From Acidimicrobiia bacterium (GTDB taxonomy: Bacteria > Actinomycetota > Acidimicrobiia > Spongiisociales > UBA4744): 64,000 nucleotides of DNA. The first letter of the stretch is position 1, and each line of letters begins with the position of its first letter. The position numbers and the translations under genes are program-made. The DNA lies in contig JAOTUY010000004.1 of assembly GCA_029863625.1 (NCBI GenBank), forward strand, positions 31,142 to 95,141, read 5' to 3'. The notes under the pieces are model-generated. The model was not told where the DNA came from. It saw nothing but the letters and a program-made list of their open reading frames with translations, and did no database searches. Shown in pieces: positions 40,036-49,818 of the stretch.

Positions 40036-41723
40036 CTTCTCTTCTCGGCTCGGCGTTCAGACTCCAGGCGTTCCAGATCCGGGTCGCTGTAGTCGACAAA
40101 TCGCATGGCGTCGGCAATGTTGTGATGACCGGCCACTTCGCGAATTTGACGGTGCATCTCCTGACACACGAGCCGGTAGCCTCGATGTCCGGCCGGTTGG
40201 GTGCGGAGTTCGATCAGGTGGACGGCTTCGCGAGCGTTCATCTGCATCACGAACCTCACGTTGAAGGCGAACGGCACTACGTACTGTGCGACGTCGATAC
40301 CGAGCGTCTCCCGAGCTGTCTCGTAGAAAGCCCCTGCTCGCTCCATCGTTTCCTGCCAAACGGCGACGAGGGGCGGTTCGACCTCGGCGAGTTCGACCGG
40401 GGTGTCGTGGCCGAGGCGGGCCGACAAGGGCTGCCATTCCAGGGTCAGCATGCGGTGCCGTTGCAGATCCCGAAAGGCTCCGTAGTCGCACAGCATGTCG
40501 AAACGGTAGGCGCTGCGTTCCATAGCCCGCCCGGGTTTGTGACGACGGTTGCCGCGGTCTCCGACGTACGCGGCGATGATTCTTGCCCTTTCCTCGCCCG
40601 ACAGGCGCCCGGCTATGCCCGTCAGCTGAACGTCGGGTAGGTCAGTCACTGAGTAGAGGGCGGCCGCCACGAGCTTTGTCTCGGCATCGGGGTCCCAGTC
40701 GGTGAGAGTTACCGCGGCGCTCGGCTCGGGTTCTGCCACCATTTCAGCCGCGATCTCCCGCATCTCCTGGGCAATCCGGGCCTGGTACCGGGAAGCGAGC
40801 ACGCCGCGGTCCGGAAGGTCGACCCGTCGCAAGAACGAGGGGATCGTTTTGCGAAGCTCTTCCAGCATCATGTCGCCGTATTGGCGCACTTCGGCCAGTG
40901 GATGAGCCTGCATACGGAGAAGGGCCATCTCGTACGCCTGCCCGGTGCCGTAAATGCCGACGTTGGAGAGGGTTGCGGCCGGGAGCAAACCCCGGGCCGT
41001 GTCACACGCTTTCGCCCGGATGGTTGACTTCCATACAAAGCTGGAGTCGCCCCCTTGCTTCGGAAACCGCTCTGCAAAGAACTCCGTCATGATGGCTACA
41101 ACGGTGGAGTACGTGTCGAACAGCCCGTCCATGTAGTCGGTGTACTCGGCCGAGAGGGGAGACCCGGCTATCTCTGGCGGCACCTGGTAGCGGTATCGAT
41201 CACCAAGTCTGGCGTCGTAGTAGATGTAGCGGGTGCTCTGTTCGAGATACGAGGCGAGACGCCCCCACTCGAGGATCTTGGTCAACACATTGGACGCCTG
41301 CTCGACCGCCAGGTGTACGCCGCCCAGCTGTGCCACCGAGTCATCCCCATATTCGAAAAACACGCGGTCGTAGAGTTGCTCGGCCCGTCGTAGATTGATG
41401 AGGGGGTCGTCGTCATCGAGCTGAGCGGCGATCGTCTCGATGCCGGTCTCGGGGTTTTCCATGAACTCGTCGAGAAACAGTCGCCGGACGGATTTGGGAC
41501 TCCGGCTGTACCGCGCGAACAGGGCGCCTTTGACCACCTCTGGAAGGTTGATGAGCCCGAAGACGGGACGGTCGACGTTCGTGAAGAATCGATTCAGGAC
41601 GGTGGTCTCGGCAGGTGTGAACGTCTCTCGGAAATGCTCCACGGTGCGGTGATTGTACAAGCCGGGGAACCAGGAGGCGGTACGATCTCGTTCGATGAGT
41701 GTGATCTGGCTCCGAATCATCAT
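40020..41723 (-). CDS. Fused tandem ThyX-like (FAD-dependent thymidylate synthase family) protein
   Basis: N-half WGRLASYLEQSTRY and C-half RHRMLTLEWQPLSARLG each resemble the ThyX motif region. Confidence 0.75.
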   Translation of the reverse strand: MMIRSQITLIERDRTASWFPGLYNHRTVEHFRETFTPAETTVLNRFFTNVDRPVFGLINLPEVVKGALFARYSRSPKSVRRLFLDEFMENPETGIETIAAQLDDDDPLINLRRAEQLYDRVFFEYGDDSVAQLGGVHLAVEQASNVLTKILEWGRLASYLEQSTRYIYYDARLGDRYRYQVPPEIAGSPLSAEYTDYMDGLFDTYSTVVAIMTEFFAERFPKQGGDSSFVWKSTIRAKACDTARGLLPAATLSNVGIYGTGQAYEMALLRMQAHPLAEVRQYGDMMLEELRKTIPSFLRRVDLPDRGVLASRYQARIAQEMREIAAEMVAEPEPSAAVTLTDWDPDAETKLVAAALYSVTDLPDVQLTGIAGRLSGEERARIIAAYVGDRGNRRHKPGRAMERSAYRFDMLCDYGAFRDLQRHRMLTLEWQPLSARLGHDTPVELAEVEPPLVAVWQETMERAGAFYETARETLGIDVAQYVVPFAFNVRFVMQMNAREAVHLIELRTQPAGHRGYRLVCQEMHRQIREVAGHHNIADAMRFVDYSDPDLERLESERRAEKRRGTWY

Positions 41724-41997
41724 CGGTGTGCTGCTGATCGCAGTAGTGCTCGTGTCCGTCGTCCCGTTGCTTGTCCTGCTCGATCTTGCGGAGGGCGGGG
41801 GCGGGTACGGGATGTGCCCTGAGGGGCTGCAGGCCTGCGAGATCCCTTACACGGCGTGGCTCGAATTGGCGGCCGGTCTCGTGCTAGTGATCTTTGCCTT
41901 GATTGCCCTACTGCGGCTCACCATGAAGGTAGTGCGGCGCGAAGAACGCCGCCTGCAGGTCATTGACAGCGCCGGAAGCTTCAATGGGCCGGCGTGA
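41698..41997 (+). CDS. Small two-TM membrane protein
   Basis: MSVIWLRIIIGVLLIAVVLVSVVPLLVLLD...WLELAAGLVLVIFALIALLRLTM. Confidence 0.6.
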   Translation, partial: SVIWLRIIIGVLLIAVVLVSVVPLLVLLDLAEGGGGYGMCPEGLQACEIPYTAWLELAAGLVLVIFALIALLRLTMKVVRREERRLQVIDSAGSFNGPA

Positions 41998-42862
41998 CCG
42001 CTTCGGCCGCCGGAAGGTCATCTCGGTCCCCGGTACTCGCCAACACGACATAGATGCCCGCCAGGATCAGGCCTGCCCCGATCCAACCCTGCGTGTCGAG
42101 TCGTTCGGCCAGTAGCCAGGCGCCGAAGGCGGCCGCAAAGGCAGGCTCGAGCGCCAGGATAATGGCAGTGCGGGCGGGGCCGATCACCGTCTGCGACCAG
42201 ACCTGGAGGATGAACGCGCCGCCACTCACCACCAATCCTGTCATGAACAAGGAAGGCATCACTTCTCCGGTCGGCAACGGGAATCCTTCCAGGAGTGCCG
42301 ACCCGGCCAGGGCGAGCAATGCGGTGACGAGTAGCTGGATAGCCGTAAAAGGGATGACAGGATGACGGAAGGCGACCCGGGACAACACCACGATGTGTCC
42401 TGCGAAAGCTACGGCACATCCGACGGTGAGAAGATCGCCGGTCGCGAGACTGACTCCCTCTCCAATGGTCAACAAAGCGAGCCCGCCAAAAGCTACGGCA
42501 GTTCCTGCGATCGTCGCCAGGCTCACGCCATGGCGAGCGACGCCGGCCGCCAGCAGGGGAGTGAATACCACGTAAAGGCCGGTGATCAGACCTGAGTTGG
42601 AGGCGCTGGTTTCGGCGAGCCCGGCCGTCTGCAAGGCGAAGCCGGCGAATAGCAGCACCCCGGCCGCCAGACCGTCCCGCCAGATCGATCGCCCGTGCGG
42701 GATTCCAAGGAGTAGCAAGGCGACGGCGCCGATCAGAAACCGCCAGCCGACGAAGGCCAGCGGCGGCAGAACTACAACCGCTTCCTTCACGACGACGAAG
42801 GTGCCCCCGAAAAGCAACGCCGCGAAGGCCAGCGCAGCGTAGGCAACCGGTGGGCGACGCAT
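41981..42862 (-). CDS. EamA/DMT superfamily transporter
   Basis: About ten TM segments; AALLFGGTFVVVKEAVVVLPPLAFVGWRFLIGA. Confidence 0.9.
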   Translation of the reverse strand: MRRPPVAYAALAFAALLFGGTFVVVKEAVVVLPPLAFVGWRFLIGAVALLLLGIPHGRSIWRDGLAAGVLLFAGFALQTAGLAETSASNSGLITGLYVVFTPLLAAGVARHGVSLATIAGTAVAFGGLALLTIGEGVSLATGDLLTVGCAVAFAGHIVVLSRVAFRHPVIPFTAIQLLVTALLALAGSALLEGFPLPTGEVMPSLFMTGLVVSGGAFILQVWSQTVIGPARTAIILALEPAFAAAFGAWLLAERLDTQGWIGAGLILAGIYVVLASTGDRDDLPAAEAVTPAH

Positions 42863-42870
42863 CGACCCGC

Positions 42871-43401
42871 CTACCGCTCCGGGGTGTGCTCGCCGAGCAA
42901 GTCGGCGACCTCGGCGGTGGCAACATAGAGGCCGCGAGCCGTGACGGCAGGCTGGCCGCCCGACATCAGTTCACCGGAGACCTGCAGCCTTCGTCCCGAC
43001 CGCCCCTCGACTCGCCCCCGCACTTCGTAACGGGTGCCGGTAGTGGTTGGTTTGCGAAACCGGAGATCGAGAGTGGCCGTGACCGACATGATGCCCTCGG
43101 TGAGGATTCCTGCCCATACGAGCATCTCGTCGAGAGCTGTGGCGGCTATGCCGCCGTGCAGTGAGCCCTGGACTCCCCGATAATCCGACCGGGGCGTGAA
43201 CCAGGCGGCCACCTCGGACCCCTGCGAGGAGAAATCGTCCAGTTGCAGGCCAATGGGGTTGTCCCGGCCGCAGGCAAAACACCGGTCGTCATAATGCCGA
43301 CGGACGCGATCAACCAACCCGGCGATGTTGTCAGGGAGCAAGCCGGACCTCGCCGTTTGCAAGTGATTCCACCTGGACCAACGACCAGACCGGCCAGCCA
43401 T
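42871..43401 (-). CDS. PaaI-type hotdog thioesterase
   Basis: CFACGRDNPIGLQLDDF...GVQGSLHGGIAATALDEMLVWA; true start probably internal. Confidence 0.88.
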   Translation of the reverse strand: MAGRSGRWSRWNHLQTARSGLLPDNIAGLVDRVRRHYDDRCFACGRDNPIGLQLDDFSSQGSEVAAWFTPRSDYRGVQGSLHGGIAATALDEMLVWAGILTEGIMSVTATLDLRFRKPTTTGTRYEVRGRVEGRSGRRLQVSGELMSGGQPAVTARGLYVATAEVADLLGEHTPER

Positions 43402-43906
43402 GCGCTTCGAGACGGGCCCGGCCCTCGGTGTATGTTTTTTCGATGACGAAGATGGTGGCTAGCACGGTGCAGCCTGCCTCTTCGGCTATTTCACCCAACG
43501 CTTCTGCGGTTCGGCCCCCAGCCAGGAAGTCATCGACGATGGCCACCTGTAGCCCGGGTTGGAGAGCGTGGCGGGCTATCTCCACCCGGTACTCGGTCCC
43601 TTTGGTGGGGGAGGCGACTTCACGCGAGAAGGTGTAACGCGCGCCGGAGCCGCCGAGATACTTCTTGGCATACACGATCGGGAGGTCCATCTCGATTCCG
43701 GCCGCCAAGGCCGGAGGGATTCCGCTTGCCTCGGCCGTGAGCAGCAGATCCGGCTCCAGGGGTCCGAGCAGGGCGGCCAACTGGCGGCCCACGTCCACCA
43801 TCAGCGAAGGCTCAACCCGGTGACTGAGGAAACGGTCCACCCTGAGGATGGGCCCGTCAACAGTTGCCAGGGAAACGATCGCGGTGCGGAGATCCACGGG
43901 TTGCAT
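43331..43906 (-). CDS. Purine/xanthine phosphoribosyltransferase-like protein
   Basis: VDRFLSHRVEPSLMVDVGRQLA; LTAEASGIPPALAAGIEMDLPIVYAKK; VAIVDDFLAGGRTAEAL PRPP loop. Confidence 0.88.
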   Translation of the reverse strand: MQPVDLRTAIVSLATVDGPILRVDRFLSHRVEPSLMVDVGRQLAALLGPLEPDLLLTAEASGIPPALAAGIEMDLPIVYAKKYLGGSGARYTFSREVASPTKGTEYRVEIARHALQPGLQVAIVDDFLAGGRTAEALGEIAEEAGCTVLATIFVIEKTYTEGRARLEAHGWPVWSLVQVESLANGEVRLAP

Positions 43907-43998
43907 CGTACCCGGCGAGGCCGTCTGGTCCACTTCGGGCTGCGCCGGGCCGACCATAGGGGGCGCATCGTTATCGGTGCGCACTAGCATCGCTCGCC

Positions 43999-44685
43999 GT
44001 GACACAATCTCGACTTCGTGCAGACGGAACCCGGCCGACGCCGGCGGAACGGGGGCGGGCTCGCCGGATTCTGACCCGTCTCCTGGATCGGTATCCGGCA
44101 ATCTCAACCGCGCTCGAATACCTCGATCCCTGGCAGTTACTGGTAGCCACCGTCATCTCTGCTCAGACGACGGATGAAAACGTCAACCGGGCTACTCCGG
44201 AGTTGTTCGACCGGTATCCGAACTCCGTTGCTCTTGCTCAGGCGGACCCTCGGGATGTGGAGAAGATCATCTTCTCGACGGGTTTCTATCGGCAGAAGAC
44301 GAAGTCGATCGTCGACCTATCGCGGGACTTGGTCGAGCGGTTCGACGGAATCGTTCCTGACACCATCGAAGAGCTGGTGGAATTGCGGGGAGTGGGTCGT
44401 AAGACGGCCAGTGTCGTCCTGGCCGAGGCGTTCGGTCAGTCCGCCATCGCGGTCGACACTCATGTGCGGAGACTTTCCAATCGTTTGGCACTATCCGGGA
44501 GCGCCGATCCCGACAAGATCGAGATCGACCTCAAGTCGCTTTTTCCGCCGCTCGGATGGAGGGGACTCTCGATGCGCTTCATTCAGTACGGGCGTGACGT
44601 GTGTGTGGCCCGGACTCCGCGTTGTTTCGCTTGCGACCTGGTCGACCTTTGCCCGTTCCCGGATAAGACCTCACCGGTGCTGTGA
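43999..44685 (+). CDS. nth: Endonuclease III
   Basis: LLVATVISAQTTDENVNRATPELF; LRGVGRKTASVVLAEAFG; 4Fe-4S cysteines at C-terminus. Confidence 0.95.
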   Translation: MTQSRLRADGTRPTPAERGRARRILTRLLDRYPAISTALEYLDPWQLLVATVISAQTTDENVNRATPELFDRYPNSVALAQADPRDVEKIIFSTGFYRQKTKSIVDLSRDLVERFDGIVPDTIEELVELRGVGRKTASVVLAEAFGQSAIAVDTHVRRLSNRLALSGSADPDKIEIDLKSLFPPLGWRGLSMRFIQYGRDVCVARTPRCFACDLVDLCPFPDKTSPVL

Positions 44686-44694
44686 TCAACGGCC

Positions 44695-46005
44695 ATGCGG
44701 GGTAGATCGGTCTTTGCGGCGACGCAATATGACCGCCGGATCCTCCGCCTGGCTATCCCAGCGTTGGGAGCACTGGCGGCCGACCCGCTCGTCTCATTGG
44801 TAGACACTGCTTTCGTTGGCCGGTTGGGAGCAACGGAGCTGGGAGCTCTGGGCATCAATGCCGCAGTGTTTTCCCTCGCCTTCATCCTTTTCAATTTCCT
44901 GGCCTATGGCACAACGCCACTGGTGGCCGCGGCGTGGGGCAAGGGAGACCGCGAGGAGGCGGGCCGCGTTGTGACGCAAGCCATCGGGTTGGCCATCGTC
45001 ATCGGCACGATCGCCGCAGCCTCCCTCGAGGTCTTGTGGCATCCGCTCCTGAGGGCTATGCAAGCCGGTCCCGATCTGCTGGCACCGGCCGGCGAGTATC
45101 TGCGTATCCGGGCCCTGGCCGCGCCCGCCGTACTACTGGTGACCGTCGGCCACGGCGCGTACCGCGGGCTGCAGGACACCCGGACGCCATTGTTGGTGAC
45201 AGTGGGCCTGAACCTGATCAACCTGGTGGGTGATCCGCTGCTGATCTTCGTGGCAGGGTGGGGGCTGCGGGGCGCGGCCGTTGCTACGGTGTTCGCCCAA
45301 TGGAGCGGAGCCTTGTGGTTTCTCGTCCTGTTGAACAGAAAGCGGCGTGAGCTGGGCATCCCGATTCGGGTCCCGCGCTTGTCCGAGTTCCGGCCGCTGG
45401 CGACTGCCGGTTCGGAGTTGATTGTCCGGACTGCGGGGTTACTGACCGTGTTCACCATGGCTACCGCCGTCGCCGCCAGGATGGGTACCGCCACCGTGGC
45501 GGCCCATCAGGTCGCCGCTCAAGTGTGGCTCTTTCTTTCACTGGTGCTGGATTCGCTGGCCATTGCCGGGCAAGCTCTCGTGGGTAATTACCTGGGTACC
45601 GGCCAAGTTGATGACGCTCGCGCCGCTTCGAATCGGATGCTCCAATGGGGGTTTGGATTCGGGACCATCCTGGGAGCGATTTTCTGGCTCCTTGGACCGT
45701 CTCTCCCCAAGCTCTTCACCAATGACACGGAGATCGTGGCTCTGGTGGGAGGGGTGATGCCCTTTGTCGCGGTGCTGCAGCCGATCGGGGCGCTGGTGTT
45801 CGTCTGGGACGGAATCTTCATGGGTGCTCGCAAGTTCCGGTTCCTGATGCTTTCGACTTTGGCCGCGGCGTTGGTTGCCGCCGTGGTACTGATCCTGGTC
45901 GTGACGGCCGGATGGGGTCTCACCGGCGTGTGGTGGGGCATCACCACGCTCATCCTCGGCCGTCTGGGGTTGCTGGCGTTTCGCTACAGGACGACGTTTG
46001 TTTAA
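44695..46005 (+). CDS. MATE family efflux transporter (DinF-like)
   Basis: LAIPALGALAADPLVSLVDTAFVGRLGATELGALGI. Confidence 0.93.
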   Translation: MRGRSVFAATQYDRRILRLAIPALGALAADPLVSLVDTAFVGRLGATELGALGINAAVFSLAFILFNFLAYGTTPLVAAAWGKGDREEAGRVVTQAIGLAIVIGTIAAASLEVLWHPLLRAMQAGPDLLAPAGEYLRIRALAAPAVLLVTVGHGAYRGLQDTRTPLLVTVGLNLINLVGDPLLIFVAGWGLRGAAVATVFAQWSGALWFLVLLNRKRRELGIPIRVPRLSEFRPLATAGSELIVRTAGLLTVFTMATAVAARMGTATVAAHQVAAQVWLFLSLVLDSLAIAGQALVGNYLGTGQVDDARAASNRMLQWGFGFGTILGAIFWLLGPSLPKLFTNDTEIVALVGGVMPFVAVLQPIGALVFVWDGIFMGARKFRFLMLSTLAAALVAAVVLILVVTAGWGLTGVWWGITTLILGRLGLLAFRYRTTFV

Positions 46006-46051
46006 CGATGCTTGGGCCCGGCGAGCGTAACCACCGATATGCCCAACGGCA

Positions 46052-47278
46052 TTAGGTGGCGGACTCCAGGTCGAGTACCCGACCCCGGGTCTCCGGTAGC
46101 AGCAGGATCAGGAGGGTCGATAAGAGCATGCCGGCGCCCAGGTAGGTGATGGTCATGGTGAGCCCGATCTCGTCGATGGCGAAGCGCCCGATGGTCAGTC
46201 CCGTGATAGATCCGAATACGCCGATGGTGTTGAGCCAGACCACTGCCGTGGCCCGCATCGAAGTTGGGAACAGCTCGTTGCGATGCGCGCCAAGGGCAGG
46301 CACCGCCGCAAAAGATCCCAGGCTGGAGATGGCAACGGCGGCGATGATGAGCGGAAGGCTGTCCAGCCAGTACAGGCCGAGTCCGCCGGAGAGCGACAGG
46401 GTGAAGCCGAGCATGGTGGTCGGCCGGCGCCCCCAGGTATCGGCCAAGCGACCACCGAAAAGAAACCCGATCCCGCCGGCAGTTCCCCCGATCAGCATTA
46501 CCGCAACGGCCTCGGTCGTGCCTATGTCCAGCTCGTTGACCAGTCGTTCGAGCGCAAAAGTCAGGCTGACCGCCGAGAAGGCGGCTGCCAGCAACGAGAT
46601 GAGGGCGAACACCCAGAAGTTGGCAAAGTGGCTGCCGCCCAGCGCGGAAAAGAGATTGGTTCTCTGCGACGGGTCCCGAAAAGCCCGGCTTTCGTTGAGC
46701 CTCGAATAGAGCAGCGGGAGGAACACGACGCCGATCGCGGTGCCTGCGAAGAGATACCGCCAGGCCTCTCGACCCGTCCCAGCGACGGGCAGAGCGAAGA
46801 GGGCTGTGCCGGCTCCGAAACTCGCGGCGCCGCCATAGATGGCAATACCGTAGGCGCGGATGGATGGGGCCAGCTCCTCCGCAAGGTACACGAGAGCCAG
46901 GACCCCCACCGCGGTGGCCGCCATCCTGACGACCCCCTGGAGGGCGGTGTAGACGGTCGGGTTGGGCACAAAAGCGGTAGCTACGTTGGCGAGAATCAAG
47001 ATCGTGAACGCACTCAGGAACGGTCCGCGCCTCCCGTGCCGGTCACCGTAGAAAGAGAACGCCAGCGCCAACACAGAACCGAACCTGGTTATGGCCAGGA
47101 TCTGGCTCATCTCTCCCGCCGTGAGGCCGAGCGATAACCGGGCAAACGGAAGGGTGTTCGTTGCTTGCGCTTGGGCAAAACCTTGTACGTACGCCGCCAC
47201 CGACATGAGCAGCACGATCCTCCGATCGCGAGGGGTGAATCGGTCGGGAGAGCGGAGAAACGTCGGTAGAAGCGCCAC
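46052..47278 (-). CDS. MFS transporter
   Basis: About 12 TM; RFGSVLALAFSFYGDRHGRRGPFL; GGRLADTWGRRPTTM; start approximate. Confidence 0.88.
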   Translation of the reverse strand: MALLPTFLRSPDRFTPRDRRIVLLMSVAAYVQGFAQAQATNTLPFARLSLGLTAGEMSQILAITRFGSVLALAFSFYGDRHGRRGPFLSAFTILILANVATAFVPNPTVYTALQGVVRMAATAVGVLALVYLAEELAPSIRAYGIAIYGGAASFGAGTALFALPVAGTGREAWRYLFAGTAIGVVFLPLLYSRLNESRAFRDPSQRTNLFSALGGSHFANFWVFALISLLAAAFSAVSLTFALERLVNELDIGTTEAVAVMLIGGTAGGIGFLFGGRLADTWGRRPTTMLGFTLSLSGGLGLYWLDSLPLIIAAVAISSLGSFAAVPALGAHRNELFPTSMRATAVVWLNTIGVFGSITGLTIGRFAIDEIGLTMTITYLGAGMLLSTLLILLLPETRGRVLDLESAT

Positions 47279-47576
47279 GGCTAGACCCGGCCGGGAGGAC
47301 GGGTGCCGGGCCGCCCTGGTTCCCACGCTCGATGGCCGCGGGCGCCTGGTTCGTTCGGGGATGACATGGGCGGTCAGATTAGCCGGACGTCGGCGTCCCG
47401 CTCCGGTCGCGACCTGTGGGCTTCGGGAGCTATCCGTGCGTTCCTGCCCGAGCGGCCCTCGACCTCCGCTTGCCCGGCTTGGAATACGCGTCCGGAGTTT
47501 CGAAAACCGCAAGTACGAGAGTTGGCACTTTGAACCCACAACCTGGGAACATGTGCCCACTCACCAGGATAGAGCT

Positions 47577-48329
47577 ATGGCGGAAGTTGGCATAGGCGCA
47601 GCCTTCTTGTTCGGGATCATCTCGTTCGTATCGCCGTGCGTCCTCCCGCTGCTCCCCGGCTATCTCAGTCTCATGTCTGGCTACTCGGTCGCGGATCTAG
47701 AGGCAGGTACGGCCTCGACCGCCCGGATGGCCAAGACCACGGGCCTCTTCGTTCTCGGCTTTACCGTGGTGTTCGTCTTGCTGGGAGCGGCCGCCACTTC
47801 TCTCGGTCAGGTTGTGAGTCGCTACCAGTTCGCCGCCACCCGGGTGGCCGGCTGGCTGGTCGTGGCCTTCGGGGTCTTGATCGTTGTGTCGGCGGTGAGC
47901 AACAGTCCCTTCCTGGCCGGTCTGATGAGAGAGCGGCGGATGGACGTCCGGCCCTCCCGGCTCGGTTCGTGGGCGCCCATCGTCATGGGGCTGGCGTTCG
48001 GGTTCGCCTGGACTCCCTGCATCGGTCCCGTTCTGGCCGCCATTCTTCTCACCGCGTCCGTTCAGGAGACCGTTGGCCAGGGGATGGTCCTGTTGTTCGC
48101 TTATGCGCTCGGTCTGGGGGTGCCGTTCGTCCTCGCCGGGATCGGGATGACCAAGATGCTCGGCGCGGTTCGATTCTTGCGCAAGTATCTACGTCCGATC
48201 AACATCGCTTCTGGATTGCTGCTGGCAGGTTTCGGCGTGCTGATGATCACGGGAAATCTCGCCCGCCTGGCCGGTTGGTTCCAGGAGCTCTTCACCACGA
48301 TCGGGCTCGACCGGCTCGCCGAGATATAG
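47577..48329 (+). CDS. ccdA: Cytochrome c biogenesis protein CcdA
   Basis: FGIISFVSPCVLPLLPGYLSLMSGYS; FAWTPCIGPVLAAIL. Confidence 0.93.
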   Translation: MAEVGIGAAFLFGIISFVSPCVLPLLPGYLSLMSGYSVADLEAGTASTARMAKTTGLFVLGFTVVFVLLGAAATSLGQVVSRYQFAATRVAGWLVVAFGVLIVVSAVSNSPFLAGLMRERRMDVRPSRLGSWAPIVMGLAFGFAWTPCIGPVLAAILLTASVQETVGQGMVLLFAYALGLGVPFVLAGIGMTKMLGAVRFLRKYLRPINIASGLLLAGFGVLMITGNLARLAGWFQELFTTIGLDRLAEI

Positions 48330-48335
48330 GATCCC

Positions 48336-49805
48336 GTGCAGTTTGTACCCACTCTGGAGGAATACACCGACCTGGCCGGCCGCTACCCGGTGGTGCCGGT
48401 GTCGGTGCGGGTCTTGGCCGATCGGGAGACGGCCGTTAGCGCTTTTGAGAAGCTCGTTGGTGATGCACCCGGGTTCCTGTTTGAGTCGGTGGAGGGTGGA
48501 GATCGATGGGCGCGCTGGTCGTTCCTCGGTTGGGACCCGGAATTCACGTTGATTTCCAGGGACGGGGTGACCTACGTCGAGGGTAAACACCTCGATCTTG
48601 CGTATGGGAATCCGTTGGAGGTTCTGGAGGATCTGCTTACCCGTTTTGCCACGCCCGAATTGGCAGGGCTTCCACCCCTGCACAGCGGTGCCGTTGGATA
48701 CCTTGGATATGACTGCGTGCGCTATATCGAGGATCTGCCCGGGCGGCCACCCGACGATCGTGGGGTCCCTGAGATGCTATGGCAGTTCGTCGGGTCGCTG
48801 GCCGCGCTCGATCGATTTGATCAGACCATCACCCTGGTGCGTAATGTGTTCACCGGAAGTGACCCGGTCACCGAGTATCACGGCGCCGTGCGGGCGCTCG
48901 AAGAGGCCGCCGCTGTCCTCAGCTCAGGACGGTCGTACGTGACCCGGCCGGCTCCAGCTCCGACCGGCGTCGGACCCGCTCCTCGCTCGACCATGGACCG
49001 GGCAACCTTCGAGCAAGCGGTCGAGAAGGCCAAGCGCTATATCGAACAAGGCGACGCATTCCAGATCGTCCTGAGCCAGCGCCTCGAGACCCCCTTTTTC
49101 GGTGACTCGTTCGCCGTCTACCGATCGCTGCGGCTCCTGAACCCTTCCCCGTATCTGTTCTATGTCAAACACCCGGACGTGACGGTGGTCGGATCGTCCC
49201 CTGAGTTGCTGACCAGGGTCAGGGACGGTCGGGTGTACAGCAGACCGATTGCCGGAACTCGCCGCCGCGGGGCCGACGACCAGGAAGATGCGGCGCTCGA
49301 AGTTGAACTGTTGGCCGATCCAAAAGAGCGCGCCGAGCATATCATGCTGGTCGACCTGGCCCGGAACGACTTGGGGCGGGTGGCCGAATTCGGCTCTGTG
49401 GTCGTGGACGATCTGATGGTTGTCGAGCGTTATTCGCACGTGATGCACATTGTCTCTGGCGTGTCGGGTCGGCTCCGGTCCGACATCAGGCCGATCGACG
49501 TCGTGCGAGCGGTCTTTCCGCACGGAACGGTCTCGGGCGCTCCCAAAGTGCGGGCCATGGAGATCATCGATGAGCTCGAACCCGTGGCGCGCGGCCCCTA
49601 CGCCGGGGCGGTCGGATATTTCGATTTTTCCGGGAACATCGATACCGCCATTTGTTTGCGGACTGTGGTGATTGCTGCCGAAAAGGCCTGGGTCCAGGCA
49701 GGAGCCGGGTTGGTCGCCGACAGCGACGCAGCCGCAGAGTACGAGGAGACGATGGACAAAGCAGCGGCGGCTCTCGCCGCCATCGAGGGGGCCGGCACTG
49801 TCTAG
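48336..49805 (+). CDS. trpE: Anthranilate synthase component I
   Basis: PLL/chorismate-binding core: YIEQGDAFQIVLSQRLETPF; RPIAGTRRRGADDQED; FPHGTVSGAPKVRAMEIIDELEP. Confidence 0.95.
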   Translation: MQFVPTLEEYTDLAGRYPVVPVSVRVLADRETAVSAFEKLVGDAPGFLFESVEGGDRWARWSFLGWDPEFTLISRDGVTYVEGKHLDLAYGNPLEVLEDLLTRFATPELAGLPPLHSGAVGYLGYDCVRYIEDLPGRPPDDRGVPEMLWQFVGSLAALDRFDQTITLVRNVFTGSDPVTEYHGAVRALEEAAAVLSSGRSYVTRPAPAPTGVGPAPRSTMDRATFEQAVEKAKRYIEQGDAFQIVLSQRLETPFFGDSFAVYRSLRLLNPSPYLFYVKHPDVTVVGSSPELLTRVRDGRVYSRPIAGTRRRGADDQEDAALEVELLADPKERAEHIMLVDLARNDLGRVAEFGSVVVDDLMVVERYSHVMHIVSGVSGRLRSDIRPIDVVRAVFPHGTVSGAPKVRAMEIIDELEPVARGPYAGAVGYFDFSGNIDTAICLRTVVIAAEKAWVQAGAGLVADSDAAAEYEETMDKAAAALAAIEGAGTV

Positions 49806-49818
49806 AAGCTACGGCGAT

